Source: Methylocystaceae bacterium (GTDB taxonomy: Bacteria > Pseudomonadota > Alphaproteobacteria > Rhizobiales > Beijerinckiaceae). From it: a stretch of DNA of 43,463 nucleotides. The notes under the pieces are model-generated. The model was not told the origin of the DNA, did not search any database, and saw only the letters and a program-made list of their open reading frames with translations. Position numbers and translations under genes: made by a program. Every line of letters starts with the position of its first letter. The first letter of the stretch is position 1. Shown piece by piece: positions 22,786 to 31,530 of this stretch. The stretch spans positions 1-43,463 of the forward strand of contig RFXM01000004.1 of the NCBI GenBank assembly GCA_009921565.1. Reading direction: 5' to 3'.

Positions 22786-22913
22786 TTGTTCCTCTCGATC
22801 TTTCCCAAAACCTCTGCGCGCACCCTTGCGGACGAAGCGCACTTCTATGCACAATATGTATGCCTAGAGGAGTGGTGGCAAGACGATGCAAGATGAACTC
22901 TTCGTAAGGATCG

Positions 22914-22955
22914 GTAAAAAAAGGCGGCGAAGGGCTAAAAGCAGCTAAAGCCGCC
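22914..22955 (-). terminator. Orphan minus-strand intrinsic terminator upstream of the BI-1 gene
   Basis: Minus strand AGGCGGC-TTTAGCTGCTTTTAGCCCTTC-GCCGCCT followed by TTTTTT; no minus-strand CDS ends here. Confidence 0.65.
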
Positions 22956-22989
22956 TGGTTAAAATGTCAGACCGGTTAAATTTCGCCAA

Positions 22990-23029
22990 ATAGCAGCGGA
23001 TTTTCCCCTCGTGTATTGCTCATTGTCAA
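22990..23029 (-). promoter_or_regulatory. Promoter-like sequence upstream of the orphan terminator
   Basis: Minus strand TTGACA (23029-23024), 18-nt spacer, GAAAAT (23005-23000). Confidence 0.35.
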
Positions 23030-23124
23030 GAATGCGCTACCATTACCAAATGCGCATGCCCTTTTTTCCTCAAAATTTTGAATCCTCGTTACGTGTTATT
23101 TTCGCACGAAGCTCGGGGGAGACC

Positions 23125-23877
23125 ATGATCCTTACCCAAGACAGCTCAGTAACTCAGCAGAGCTTTAAACCAATATTCAAGCCATCCGGCGAACTATCAT
23201 CTTGGAGAGCTGGTCTGCCAAATGCGGTTATGCTCCTTATTACACTCCTTTTTACCTTTATTTATGTTGCGCCAGTTGAGGCGCATGGGCGCCTGGGAGC
23301 CGCGCAGGGGCGCTGCCGTCTTAATATCGGCCCGGATGTGATGAATTTCACAGGCTATTTGCCTGAGGCTTCAAAAAATGAGTTTTGCGAGGATATCCCG
23401 TCAACCGGGCCTGTGATTATGGTGCTTGACGCCGAGCAGGCTGAGCTTCGCGACATGAAGGTTGAACTCCGTATTGTCAAAGACGTTGGCAGCGAAGAAA
23501 AAGAGAATGAAAATCTTGAGGCTGTGACTGTGGCCTATCATCCGCCAACTGTTTATCCCTCCGGAACGATTAATTTTGAGCATACTTTTGACGAACCAGG
23601 TTATTTTGTGGGCATCGTTACAGTGCTTGGCGATCATGGCGAGCGCTGGGTCTCGCGCTTCCCGTTTTCTGTCGCAAAGACCTTCATGCGGGATCTACCA
23701 ATGTATCTCTTGCTCGGCCTTGGTGTCCTAGCTTGTTACGCGGTTTATATTGTTCATCGGCGGCGTTCACCGTTGAAAAAAACTACGTTGACAGATTCGC
23801 AGTCAGGTTCGGGTCCTGACTCCCCATCGGGTCCAGATCATGGATCAGAGCATCACGAGCCAACGCCGGCAGAGTGA
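23125..23877 (+). CDS. Hypothetical membrane-anchored extracytoplasmic protein
   Basis: N-terminal hydrophobic segment (AVMLLITLLFTFIYVAPVEAHG), extracytoplasmic domain with two Cys, C-terminal TM (DLPMYLLLGLGVLACYAVYIV) followed by HRRR and a Ser/Gly/Pro-rich tail; ORF can start at 23011. Confidence 0.75.
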   Translation: MILTQDSSVTQQSFKPIFKPSGELSSWRAGLPNAVMLLITLLFTFIYVAPVEAHGRLGAAQGRCRLNIGPDVMNFTGYLPEASKNEFCEDIPSTGPVIMVLDAEQAELRDMKVELRIVKDVGSEEKENENLEAVTVAYHPPTVYPSGTINFEHTFDEPGYFVGIVTVLGDHGERWVSRFPFSVAKTFMRDLPMYLLLGLGVLACYAVYIVHRRRSPLKKTTLTDSQSGSGPDSPSGPDHGSEHHEPTPAE

Positions 23878-24243
23878 TCAGGTTAGGATCCTTCAGGTTG
23901 AGAATAATTGGATGTCGCGCTCTACATGACAAAAGGAGTTAGTTTTCCTTTGAGAATTGCAGAGTCTAAAATGTGATAGAACGGATTTTTTTGCTCTTCA
24001 CTAATGTTCTACAATTATAAATTTTGACTACTCATACGTCCTTTAAATATTAAAAACTAATCAGTTCAATCTTCAGTATTCTCGATTGTTAAAGATCTGT
24101 TTTTGGCTGACTTCTTTGATTGGCGCTCAGATTAATTTATCTTGTAGCGGCTATTTTATGATTTCACAGCTATGAAGCCCTGCACCGAGGGGAGTCTATT
24201 AAGTGGAATGAGCTTGAGCGCATGCATCTTTTGGAGAAAATTG

Positions 24244-24567
24244 ATGGCCTGGTTAATTTTATTGGTGGGAAGTTTATGTGAAGTGGGATGGCTCATCGGG
24301 ATGAAATATGCTGATGGCTTTACCCGTTTTTGGCCCTCAGTGATTATGGTTTTCTTTATGGCTGCTAGCATTGGCTGCTTAGGATTGGCCGTAAAAGAGA
24401 TCCCCGCGTCGACCGCTTACGCTGTTTGGACAGGTGGAAGCATCGCGGCAGTAGCCGTTGTTGGCGTCTACCTCTTTAACGAACCCGCGACGCTTCTGCG
24501 TTTAGCGTCTATCGCACTCATTCTTCTTGGCATGGTCGGATTAAGACTGAGTGGCGTAGATCCATAA
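24244..24567 (+). CDS. Small multidrug resistance family transporter, SugE/Gdx-like
   Basis: MAWLILLVGSLCEVGWLIGMKYADGFTRFWPSVIMVFFMAASIGCLGLAVKEIPASTAYAVWTGGSIAAVAVVGVYLFNEPATLLRLASIALILLGMVGLRL; ~107 aa, conserved membrane Glu. Confidence 0.88.
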   Translation: MAWLILLVGSLCEVGWLIGMKYADGFTRFWPSVIMVFFMAASIGCLGLAVKEIPASTAYAVWTGGSIAAVAVVGVYLFNEPATLLRLASIALILLGMVGLRLSGVDP

Positions 24568-24588
24568 AGTCATTTGACATTTTTTGAC

Positions 24589-25707
24589 TCAGTCAAAGTA
24601 ACTTTCCAATGCGCCACGGCGGCGGACATCTAAAGTAGCGCAATGGAAAGCTCCCCCAAACGCCGCATAATGTAAAAACGGCACAGGAATTGGTTCAAAG
24701 CCCCATTTTTCCATTGCACGCATCATGCCCGTGTGATGAGGATCAACAATCACACGCTTTTCATCGATCATCAAAATATTCATGCTTAACCATTTGCCGC
24801 ACATGGAGGTAATGGCAAGAATGCGATCATTTATCGGGTCTGGTTCAGGAGTTACTAGAATTTCCCACTTTTTGAGAATGTCCGGCAGCTCATCCGGGTT
24901 GATATATTCCGGATTTATGAGCACTTTGCCTGGTCCCAACGGCAAAATGGTCGTATCAATATGCATTGGATTTGGACAACGGCTTTTAATTTCATGGATG
25001 CGGTAACCCTTGCCGAGATGACGTCTCAGCCAGTCTATGCCCATCGCATTCGTAACATTTGATCGCGTTACGAAAATATCTCTTCCGCAACGGAAAAAAT
25101 CTGCAGCGTCAAACACGGGTTCGAATTCAGTTAAAATATAACGCATGGGTGCGCCCTTTTCGGGCAGTTTAAAATCAGGATCAAAGAGCTCGTCTGTTAG
25201 CTGCGGTTTTGGTGCCGACGTCCAGCGGGCGCCGCGTCTAAAATAATCTTTCAAAATTGGGCGGTAGGAGTGTGTTTCAAAATATCGGCAGGGCCAGGCC
25301 ATAGGCGTTTCAAGGATTTCATCGCCAATAACCAGCATGCTATCTCGGGGGCAAGAATTGCAAAAGCCGCGCGACGACCAGTCTGGCGTAGAAAATTTGC
25401 TCTTATGATTATAGGCCTCTGGCCGCGTGACAATGATGCCCAGCCCACGGAGCACTTGGATAAAATTATCCAATTCCTCCTGGGCCGGCTCGATCATGAA
25501 TTTTGGAAACCGAAAGCCGGCTGCTAACGCCTGCGCCCGCGCGGCCATGCCGGGAATATTGCAGGTAACCACCGGGTGATCAGAGGGTATGGTCGAGCCT
25601 TCCAGGCGGCCGACAATAATTTCTTCAAGCGGATCCCATTCATTGTGTGAGTTAACGGGGCTAATGATTGAGGCGGTTTGAGGGGGGGTCGCTTGGTGTA
25701 TATTCAT
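24589..25707 (-). CDS. Amidinotransferase homologous to arginine:glycine amidinotransferase (GATM-like)
   Basis: NEWDPLEEIIVGR, PRDSMLVIGDEILETPMAW, TEFEPVFDAADFFRCGRDIF, NPMHIDTTILPLGPGKVLINPE, KWLSMNILMIDEKRVIVD, GGAFHCATLDVRRRGALESY; Asp/His/Cys catalytic contexts all present. Confidence 0.92.
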   Translation of the reverse strand: MNIHQATPPQTASIISPVNSHNEWDPLEEIIVGRLEGSTIPSDHPVVTCNIPGMAARAQALAAGFRFPKFMIEPAQEELDNFIQVLRGLGIIVTRPEAYNHKSKFSTPDWSSRGFCNSCPRDSMLVIGDEILETPMAWPCRYFETHSYRPILKDYFRRGARWTSAPKPQLTDELFDPDFKLPEKGAPMRYILTEFEPVFDAADFFRCGRDIFVTRSNVTNAMGIDWLRRHLGKGYRIHEIKSRCPNPMHIDTTILPLGPGKVLINPEYINPDELPDILKKWEILVTPEPDPINDRILAITSMCGKWLSMNILMIDEKRVIVDPHHTGMMRAMEKWGFEPIPVPFLHYAAFGGAFHCATLDVRRRGALESYFD

Positions 25708-25821
25708 CGCTCAACTCTCAGATTGCTTCCTGCGTGTTGTCAATTGATGTTGAAATCACAATTTGCCGCTTAATAGGGCAGCGCTAGGGCCCCCGTCTAG
25801 TGATTGTAGCCCTTTTCGCCC

Positions 25822-25850
25822 TTGCTTTTACAAAGTGCATAAGCTTATAA
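25822..25850 (+). promoter_or_regulatory. Putative rpmI-rplT promoter
   Basis: TTGCTT (25822-25827), 17-nt spacer, TTATAA (25845-25850). Confidence 0.35.
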
Positions 25851-25861
25851 GGCCCTATTCT

Positions 25862-25903
25862 AGAACCGCCCGGCTAGTGATGGGCTGCCGGGGCGGTTCT
25901 TTT
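25862..25903 (+). promoter_or_regulatory. Terminator-like hairpin in the rpmI-rplT leader (possible attenuator)
   Basis: AGAACCGCCCGGC...GCCGGGGCGGTTCT with one-nt bulge followed by TTT; about 80 nt upstream of rpmI; no upstream plus-strand CDS. Confidence 0.6.
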
Positions 25904-25983
25904 CGCTCGCGCGAAACCGCTTCAGGAGATCAGTCTCTTGCTAGAGCGCCAAGAACAAAGGGCCAAGTGCCCAGGAGAGCAAA

Positions 25984-26184
25984 ATGCCCAAGTTGAAAAC
26001 AAAATCTGGCGCTAAAAAGCGCTTTAAAATCACCGGCACAGGCAAAGTGGTGTATGGCCAGCAAGGCAAACGCCATGGCATGATCAAGCGCACGAACAAG
26101 CAGATCCGAAATCTGCGTGGGACCAGCGTTCTGTTCAAGACAGACGGCGACAATATTAAGAAATATTTCCTGCCGAACGGCTGA
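25984..26184 (+). CDS. rpmI: 50S ribosomal protein L35
   Basis: [47 protein letters not shown]. Confidence 0.98.
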   Translation: MPKLKTKSGAKKRFKITGTGKVVYGQQGKRHGMIKRTNKQIRNLRGTSVLFKTDGDNIKKYFLPNG

Positions 26185-26228
26185 GATTCCCCCAATTTAA
26201 CAGCAGATTCTGATCGAGGAGTTTCGTT

Positions 26229-26594
26229 ATGGCTCGCGTAAAACGCGGCGTTACCTCCCACGCCAAGCATAAAAAGACTTTCAAGGCCGCAAAAGGTTTT
26301 TACGGCCGTCGTAAAAACACCATCCGTACAGCAAAGGCGGCAGTCGATCGCTCGATGCAATACGCCACGCGGGATCGCAAGGTGCGTAAACGGGTTTTTC
26401 GCGCATTATGGATTCAGCGTCTTAATGCGGCAGTGCGTGAACATGGGCTAACCTATTCACGCTTCATTGACGGCTTGACCAAAGCGGGTGTTGCGGTTGA
26501 CCGCAAGGTGCTCTCGCAAATCGCTATTGAACAGCCGGAAGCTTTTGCCGCGATTGTCGCTCAGGCGAAGAAAGCACTGCCTGCAGCTGCTTAA
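26229..26594 (+). CDS. rplT: 50S ribosomal protein L20
   Basis: [55 protein letters not shown]. Confidence 0.98.
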   Translation: MARVKRGVTSHAKHKKTFKAAKGFYGRRKNTIRTAKAAVDRSMQYATRDRKVRKRVFRALWIQRLNAAVREHGLTYSRFIDGLTKAGVAVDRKVLSQIAIEQPEAFAAIVAQAKKALPAAA

Positions 26595-26614
26595 AGCAAG
26601 AATAATGGCTATGA

Positions 26615-26648
26615 AGAAGCGCCCGCCTTCTGGCAGGGCGCTTTTTTT
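26615..26648 (+). terminator. Intrinsic terminator after rplT
   Basis: GCGCCC-GCCTTCTGGCA-GGGCGC followed by TTTTTTT. Confidence 0.9.
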
Positions 26649-26686
26649 ATGATCAAAATTAGATCTAATAAAGGACGGATAGGATT

Positions 26687-28123
26687 ATGTCTGAGCCCTA
26701 TGATCTGATCATTATTGGCAGTGGCCCTGCAGGTTACGTCGCCGCCATTCGAGCCGCGCAGCTAGGCCTAAAAACTGCTGTGGTGGAAAGGGAGCACCTA
26801 GGCGGGATTTGCCTAAATTGGGGATGCATTCCAACAAAAACGCTTTTACGATCTGCTGAAATCTATCGGTTAGCAAAAGCTGGAATGGAGTTTGGGTTAA
26901 CAGGGCAGCCGGGGTTTGATCTACATCGAATAATTGCACGCTCGCGCGAAACAGCGGCGCGCTTAAATGAAGGTGTTGGCTTTCTTATCAAGAAAAATAA
27001 GATTGATTTGATTTGGGGCCAAGCGCGCATCTTGGCTCCTGGTGAAATTAGCGTCGGGGAGACTACTAAATCTGCTATTCTACCTCAGGCGTCGCCGCCA
27101 AAAATTACAAAAGGAGCGGGGCGCTATAGTGCAAAAAATATTATGATCGCAACGGGTGCGCGACCACGCGTGTTAAACGGCATTGAGCCCGATGGCCATC
27201 TGATTTGGACTTATTTCGACGCCTTAAAACCAAGCGTGCTGCCAAAATCATTGCTAATTATTGGCGCGGGAGCGATTGGGGTTGAGTTCGCTTCTTTCTA
27301 TCAGACTTTGGGCGTTGCTGTGACTTTAGTTGAGGTGGCGTCGCAGATCTTGCCCACGGAAGATCAGGAAATTGCCGCTTTGGCTCAAAAGGCGCTCGAA
27401 AAGCAGGGTATAATTATTAAACTAGAAAGTAGAGTGTCTAAAATCGAGAAAGAGACGGATTTTGTCAGCGCAACTATAAAATCTCCTCAAGGTTTATACG
27501 AGGCAATTGAGGCGGATCGGGTGTTGTCAGCTGTCGGTGTCGTTGCGAATGTTGAAAACCTTGGACTTGAAGAACTTGGCGTCGATTTAGCGCGGGGCAT
27601 CATTCAGACCGACGGAACTGGTCGCACAAATATTTCAGGTCTCTATGCTGTTGGCGATGTGGCGGGGGGGCCAATGCTGGCGCATAAAGCTGCACATGAA
27701 GGTGTAATTTGCGTTGATATGATTGCCGGTATTGCGCGTGAGCCACTGGATAAAATGCGAATCCCTGGCTGTGTTTATGCCTATCCGCAGGTTGCCTCAG
27801 TTGGACTATCGGAAGAAAAGGCTAAAAAGCTGGGAATTAATATTCGGATTGGGCGTTTCCCATATCGGGCGAATGGAAAAGCTCTGGCCTTGGGCGAAGC
27901 TGAGGGGCTTGTAAAAACAATTTTTAATGCGCAAAGCGGTGCGTTGATCGGTGCGCATTTGATTGGCGCAGAAGCGACAGAACTCATACACGGCTTTCTG
28001 ATTGCAATGAATCTTGAGACGACAGAACAAGAACTAATGGAAACTATTTTTCCGCATCCAACACTCTCCGAGACAATGCTCGAGAGCGTTTATGACGCTT
28101 TTGGTCGCGCGTTGCATATTTGA
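26687..28123 (+). CDS. lpd: Dihydrolipoyl dehydrogenase
   Basis: YDLIIIGSGPAGYVAAIRAAQLG, GGICLNWGCIPTKTLLRSAE, C-terminal HPTLSETMLESVYDAFG. Confidence 0.96.
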   Translation: MSEPYDLIIIGSGPAGYVAAIRAAQLGLKTAVVEREHLGGICLNWGCIPTKTLLRSAEIYRLAKAGMEFGLTGQPGFDLHRIIARSRETAARLNEGVGFLIKKNKIDLIWGQARILAPGEISVGETTKSAILPQASPPKITKGAGRYSAKNIMIATGARPRVLNGIEPDGHLIWTYFDALKPSVLPKSLLIIGAGAIGVEFASFYQTLGVAVTLVEVASQILPTEDQEIAALAQKALEKQGIIIKLESRVSKIEKETDFVSATIKSPQGLYEAIEADRVLSAVGVVANVENLGLEELGVDLARGIIQTDGTGRTNISGLYAVGDVAGGPMLAHKAAHEGVICVDMIAGIAREPLDKMRIPGCVYAYPQVASVGLSEEKAKKLGINIRIGRFPYRANGKALALGEAEGLVKTIFNAQSGALIGAHLIGAEATELIHGFLIAMNLETTEQELMETIFPHPTLSETMLESVYDAFGRALHI

Positions 28124-28180
28124 AGTAGGTTGACGAGGCTGTTGGAAAGATTAATTAATTATCAAATTGCGGGGACCATT

Positions 28181-28729
28181 ATGTTGCGCAAAATACTTAC
28201 CATATTGCTTTTATTTGTTCCTGGGTCGGCTTTTGCGATGATGAAGCCTGGTATGAGGGCGCCCGATTTTACGATTGAGGCAGCTCAGGGCGGGAAGGAA
28301 TTTAAGTTTACGCTCAGCGAAGCGCTGAAGAAAGGACCGGTTGTTTTATATTTTTATCCCAAGTCTTTTACTAGTGTCTGTACCGTCGAAGCGCATGAAT
28401 TTGCTGAAGCTATGGAGCAGTTTTCTGCAATGAATGCCCAGGTTATCGGTGTATCAGCAGATAAAATTGAAACTCAAAAAGAATTTTCGCTTAAAGAGTG
28501 CCGCAACAAATTTCCAGTCGGCGCTGACGAAAAACTTAAGCTCATAGAAGCATATGATGCGGCGTTTGAGGCGCCAATCGTTGGACGAATTTTTGCTGAT
28601 CGGATTTCTTATGTTATTTCTTCTGATGGAAAAATTGCCTCAGCAATCAAAGACTCTGGCGCGCACCGGCATATTGAGAATGCGTTAGAAGTTGTCAAAA
28701 ATTTACAAAAGGTACCAAGTTCTAATTAA
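28181..28729 (+). CDS. Exported peroxiredoxin (AhpC/TSA, BCP-like)
   Basis: Signal peptide MLRKILTILLLFVPGSAFA; GMRAPDFTIEAAQGG; YFYPKSFTSVCTVEAHEF; second Cys in LKECRNKFP. Confidence 0.9.
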   Translation: MLRKILTILLLFVPGSAFAMMKPGMRAPDFTIEAAQGGKEFKFTLSEALKKGPVVLYFYPKSFTSVCTVEAHEFAEAMEQFSAMNAQVIGVSADKIETQKEFSLKECRNKFPVGADEKLKLIEAYDAAFEAPIVGRIFADRISYVISSDGKIASAIKDSGAHRHIENALEVVKNLQKVPSSN

Positions 28730-29570
28730 TGTCGCCCCAATTTTCTGGCCACTCCTGCTTTAACCTGCCGCCAAGCCGAACAGGGGAAATCATTGTTGCA
28801 AGGCCGTTTGCGGCAATTTCGACGCCCACGCCACATAGGGTCGCCTCGCCATTGGCCGGCTCATAACGCGCGCCGGGGGTTTTGCGGAGAAAACGTCTCA
28901 ATGGCTCTTCTTTGTCCATGCCAATAATTGAATCGTAATCGCCGCTCATGCCGGCATCAGTTTGATAGGCGGTGCCGCCGGGTAAAATTTGCGCGTCAGC
29001 TGTTGGCGTATGTGTGTGCGTGCCGATTACGAGAGAGGCCCTGCCGTCTACAAAGTGACCCATGGCCATTTTTTCACTCGACGTTTCTGCATGCATATCA
29101 ATAACGATGGCGTCGCAGCCAACGCCGAGAGGGCAGGCTCCAAGTTGGCTTTCAATAGCAGCAAAGGGATCATCGAGCGCGTCCATGAAGACGCGACCCA
29201 TTGGGTTAATCACGAGTATTTGGTGGCCGCGCGCGCTAGTTAAAAGATTGGCGCCGCGTCCTGGCGTGCCCGCAGGATAGTTGATTGGTCGGAGTAGGCG
29301 GGGCTGACGTTCGATAAAGACAAGCGCCTCTCGCTGATCGAAAGCGTGGTTTCCAAGGGTAATGCAATCGACGCCGCATGAGAGCATTTCCTCGCAGATA
29401 GATTCTGTGATGCCGAAGCCTCCGGCTGCGTTTTCCCCATTGACGATAATAAAATCGAGCGTCCATTTTTCACGTAACTCTGGGACATAGCGGGCAATAG
29501 CGGCGCGTCCTGATCGACCCATGACGTCGCCGATAAAAAGTATGCGGAGAGCTGTTGGCAAGTCAGACAT
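28722..29570 (-). CDS. YmdB-family metallophosphoesterase
   Basis: LRILFIGDVMGRSGRAAI, IVNGENAAGGFGIT, TLGNHAFDQRE, VIGTHTHTPTADAQILPGGTAYQTDAGMSGDYDSIIGM. Confidence 0.92.
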   Translation of the reverse strand: MSDLPTALRILFIGDVMGRSGRAAIARYVPELREKWTLDFIIVNGENAAGGFGITESICEEMLSCGVDCITLGNHAFDQREALVFIERQPRLLRPINYPAGTPGRGANLLTSARGHQILVINPMGRVFMDALDDPFAAIESQLGACPLGVGCDAIVIDMHAETSSEKMAMGHFVDGRASLVIGTHTHTPTADAQILPGGTAYQTDAGMSGDYDSIIGMDKEEPLRRFLRKTPGARYEPANGEATLCGVGVEIAANGLATMISPVRLGGRLKQEWPENWGDIN

Positions 29571-29724
29571 AAGGTTTATTAAACATAGATGGGCCTCTGC
29601 GCAAAAATCTCTTCAATCGGCGGCTCGGGTTCCAGGTTTTTCTAAAAGGAAAGTTGCAGAAAATCGTCAGCTTTCATAGGTCTGGCGCTTGGGTGTATCC
29701 TAGGATCGAAAGAAGCGCCAAAAG

Positions 29725-30912
29725 ATGCCGCAAACTGCCCCCCGTCCGGTTCCTCAGACGCATGAAAATGCGCCAGTCTCTCCTTTTGTCATTTTTGAAG
29801 ATGGGCGAGATGGCGGGCAGGCGTTGCTTTTTGATCAGCCGGAGGAAATCATCGTTGCATATACATGCGCAGAAGTATCTGCAGCCTTTGAGCGTATGGA
29901 GGCTGCGCAACGACGGGGAAGCTACCTGGCGGGGTATGCAAGTTATGAATTGGGCTATTGTCTTGAACCAAAATTCCATGGCCAGACCACGCCGCTTTCG
30001 CATATGCCATTGCTTAATTTTGGGGCCTTTAGAAAGCCGCAGCCTTGGAGCTTCAAACCTAGTCAAAGCGCTTCTACGCCGCAAATTATATTAACGCCTG
30101 CTTGGACGCAGACAGAATATTCGCATCGCTTCAAACAATGTCATGATTATATTTTTGCTGGTGATGTCTATCAGATCAACCTAACTTTTCCGCTTTATGG
30201 CCACTTCAAGGGTGATGCGCTCACGCTCTATCAAGGATTGCGACAACGCCAGCCTGTCGCTTATGGCGGCATAGTTGCGCTCGGGTCTGAAACGGTTGTC
30301 TCTCTCTCGCCTGAAGTTTTTTTTGAGTCTCAAGGGGCGCATATTCGCGCACGGCCTATGAAGGGGACGGCGCAACGGGGCGTCATGCCTCCAGAAGATA
30401 TGGCGCGCGCTCAGCGATTGGTTGAAGATGAAAAGTCTCGCGCCGAAAATTTAATGATTGTTGATTTATTAAGAAACGACTTATCTCGGCTTGCTGTTCT
30501 GGGTTCGGTGAAAGTTACAGATCTTTTCACAATCCAAACGTATCCGACCTTGCATCAGATGACTTCTGGCATTGAGGCGCAATTGAGGGAAGATATTACT
30601 CTCGCAAAACTTTTTGCCGGGCTTTTCCCCTGTGGTTCAGTTACGGGGGCGCCAAAAATTCGCGCCATGGAAATCATTCGAGATCTTGAATGCGCGCCGC
30701 GGGGCGTTTATTGCGGCTCTATTGGCGTCATCACGCCGCAGGGCGATATGCGGTTCAATGTCGCTATTCGGACTTTAACGCTCATGGCGCAGGGTGAGTT
30801 AATTTGCAACGTTGGTTCCGCGATTGTTGCTGACTCTCGTGCAAGAGAAGAGTACGAAGAATGTTTGATAAAGGCGCGGTTCCTGACGGGTGCGACAATG
30901 ATTTCGGCTTAA
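29725..30912 (+). CDS. pabB: Aminodeoxychorismate synthase component I
   Basis: Chorismate-binding motifs: GDVYQINLTFP, RPMKGTAQRG, IVDLLRNDLSRLA, GLFPCGSVTGAPKIRAMEIIRDLE. Confidence 0.9.
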   Translation: MPQTAPRPVPQTHENAPVSPFVIFEDGRDGGQALLFDQPEEIIVAYTCAEVSAAFERMEAAQRRGSYLAGYASYELGYCLEPKFHGQTTPLSHMPLLNFGAFRKPQPWSFKPSQSASTPQIILTPAWTQTEYSHRFKQCHDYIFAGDVYQINLTFPLYGHFKGDALTLYQGLRQRQPVAYGGIVALGSETVVSLSPEVFFESQGAHIRARPMKGTAQRGVMPPEDMARAQRLVEDEKSRAENLMIVDLLRNDLSRLAVLGSVKVTDLFTIQTYPTLHQMTSGIEAQLREDITLAKLFAGLFPCGSVTGAPKIRAMEIIRDLECAPRGVYCGSIGVITPQGDMRFNVAIRTLTLMAQGELICNVGSAIVADSRAREEYEECLIKARFLTGATMISA

Positions 30913-31523
30913 TCGAGACATTGCTTTGGAACAAAAAAGATGGCTTTTTTTTGCTTAAGGCGCATCTCGACCGCCTCGCTCAGTCAGCGAGCATATTTGC
31001 TTTTAACTATCAAGTGGAACACGTTAATCTTGCATTGTCTACCGCAGTTGCTCATGAGCCTGGTGAAAATTTGCGAGTTAGAATTGTTGTATCCAAGTCT
31101 GGAGCTATTGAAACGAGCGTCAATGTCATAGAACCGATTGACCCCGCTACATGCTGGCGGGTCTTTTTAGCGAATGAGCGTTTTTCGTCTTCCAATCCTT
31201 TGCTGCGTCACAAGACAACGCGTCGATCAATTTATGAAGAACCTCTTGCGCAAGCAATCAGCCAGTATGGCGCGGATGAAGTTTTATTTTTAAACGAAAA
31301 GAATGAACTTTGCGAGGGCGCTAGGTGTAATCTATTTATTCCTCATGATGATCACCTCTTAACGCCGCCTCTATCAAGTGGACTGTTGCCGGGAACTCTC
31401 CGGGCGCATCTTCTTGCGCAGGGACGGGCAACAGAAATGCGGCTGACAAAAAACGATTTAAAAAAAGAATTCTATATGGGGAATGCCGTGAGAGGGCTGG
31501 TGCGTGCGCGCCTCATAGGCTGA
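30861..31523 (+). CDS. pabC: Class IV aminotransferase, probable aminodeoxychorismate lyase
   Basis: FGLIETLLWNKKDGFFLLKAHLDRLAQSA, DEVLFLNEKNELCEGARCNLFI, LSSGLLPGTLRAHLL; overlaps the pabB 3' end by 52 nt. Confidence 0.82.
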   Translation: MFDKGAVPDGCDNDFGLIETLLWNKKDGFFLLKAHLDRLAQSASIFAFNYQVEHVNLALSTAVAHEPGENLRVRIVVSKSGAIETSVNVIEPIDPATCWRVFLANERFSSSNPLLRHKTTRRSIYEEPLAQAISQYGADEVLFLNEKNELCEGARCNLFIPHDDHLLTPPLSSGLLPGTLRAHLLAQGRATEMRLTKNDLKKEFYMGNAVRGLVRARLIG

Positions 31524-31530
31524 ATATTTT

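Noticed and set aside
23878-24243. Guanidine riboswitch upstream of the SMR gene
   Set aside because: I looked for ykkC, mini-ykkC ACGR-loop pairs and ykkC-III-like sequence and saw none by eye; an Infernal scan with RF00442, RF01068 and RF01763 would be decisive
26687-28729. Lpd-peroxiredoxin redox pair, as in mycobacterial Lpd-dependent peroxidase
   Set aside because: The peroxiredoxin has a signal peptide and is predicted to be exported, so direct coupling to cytosolic Lpd is unlikely
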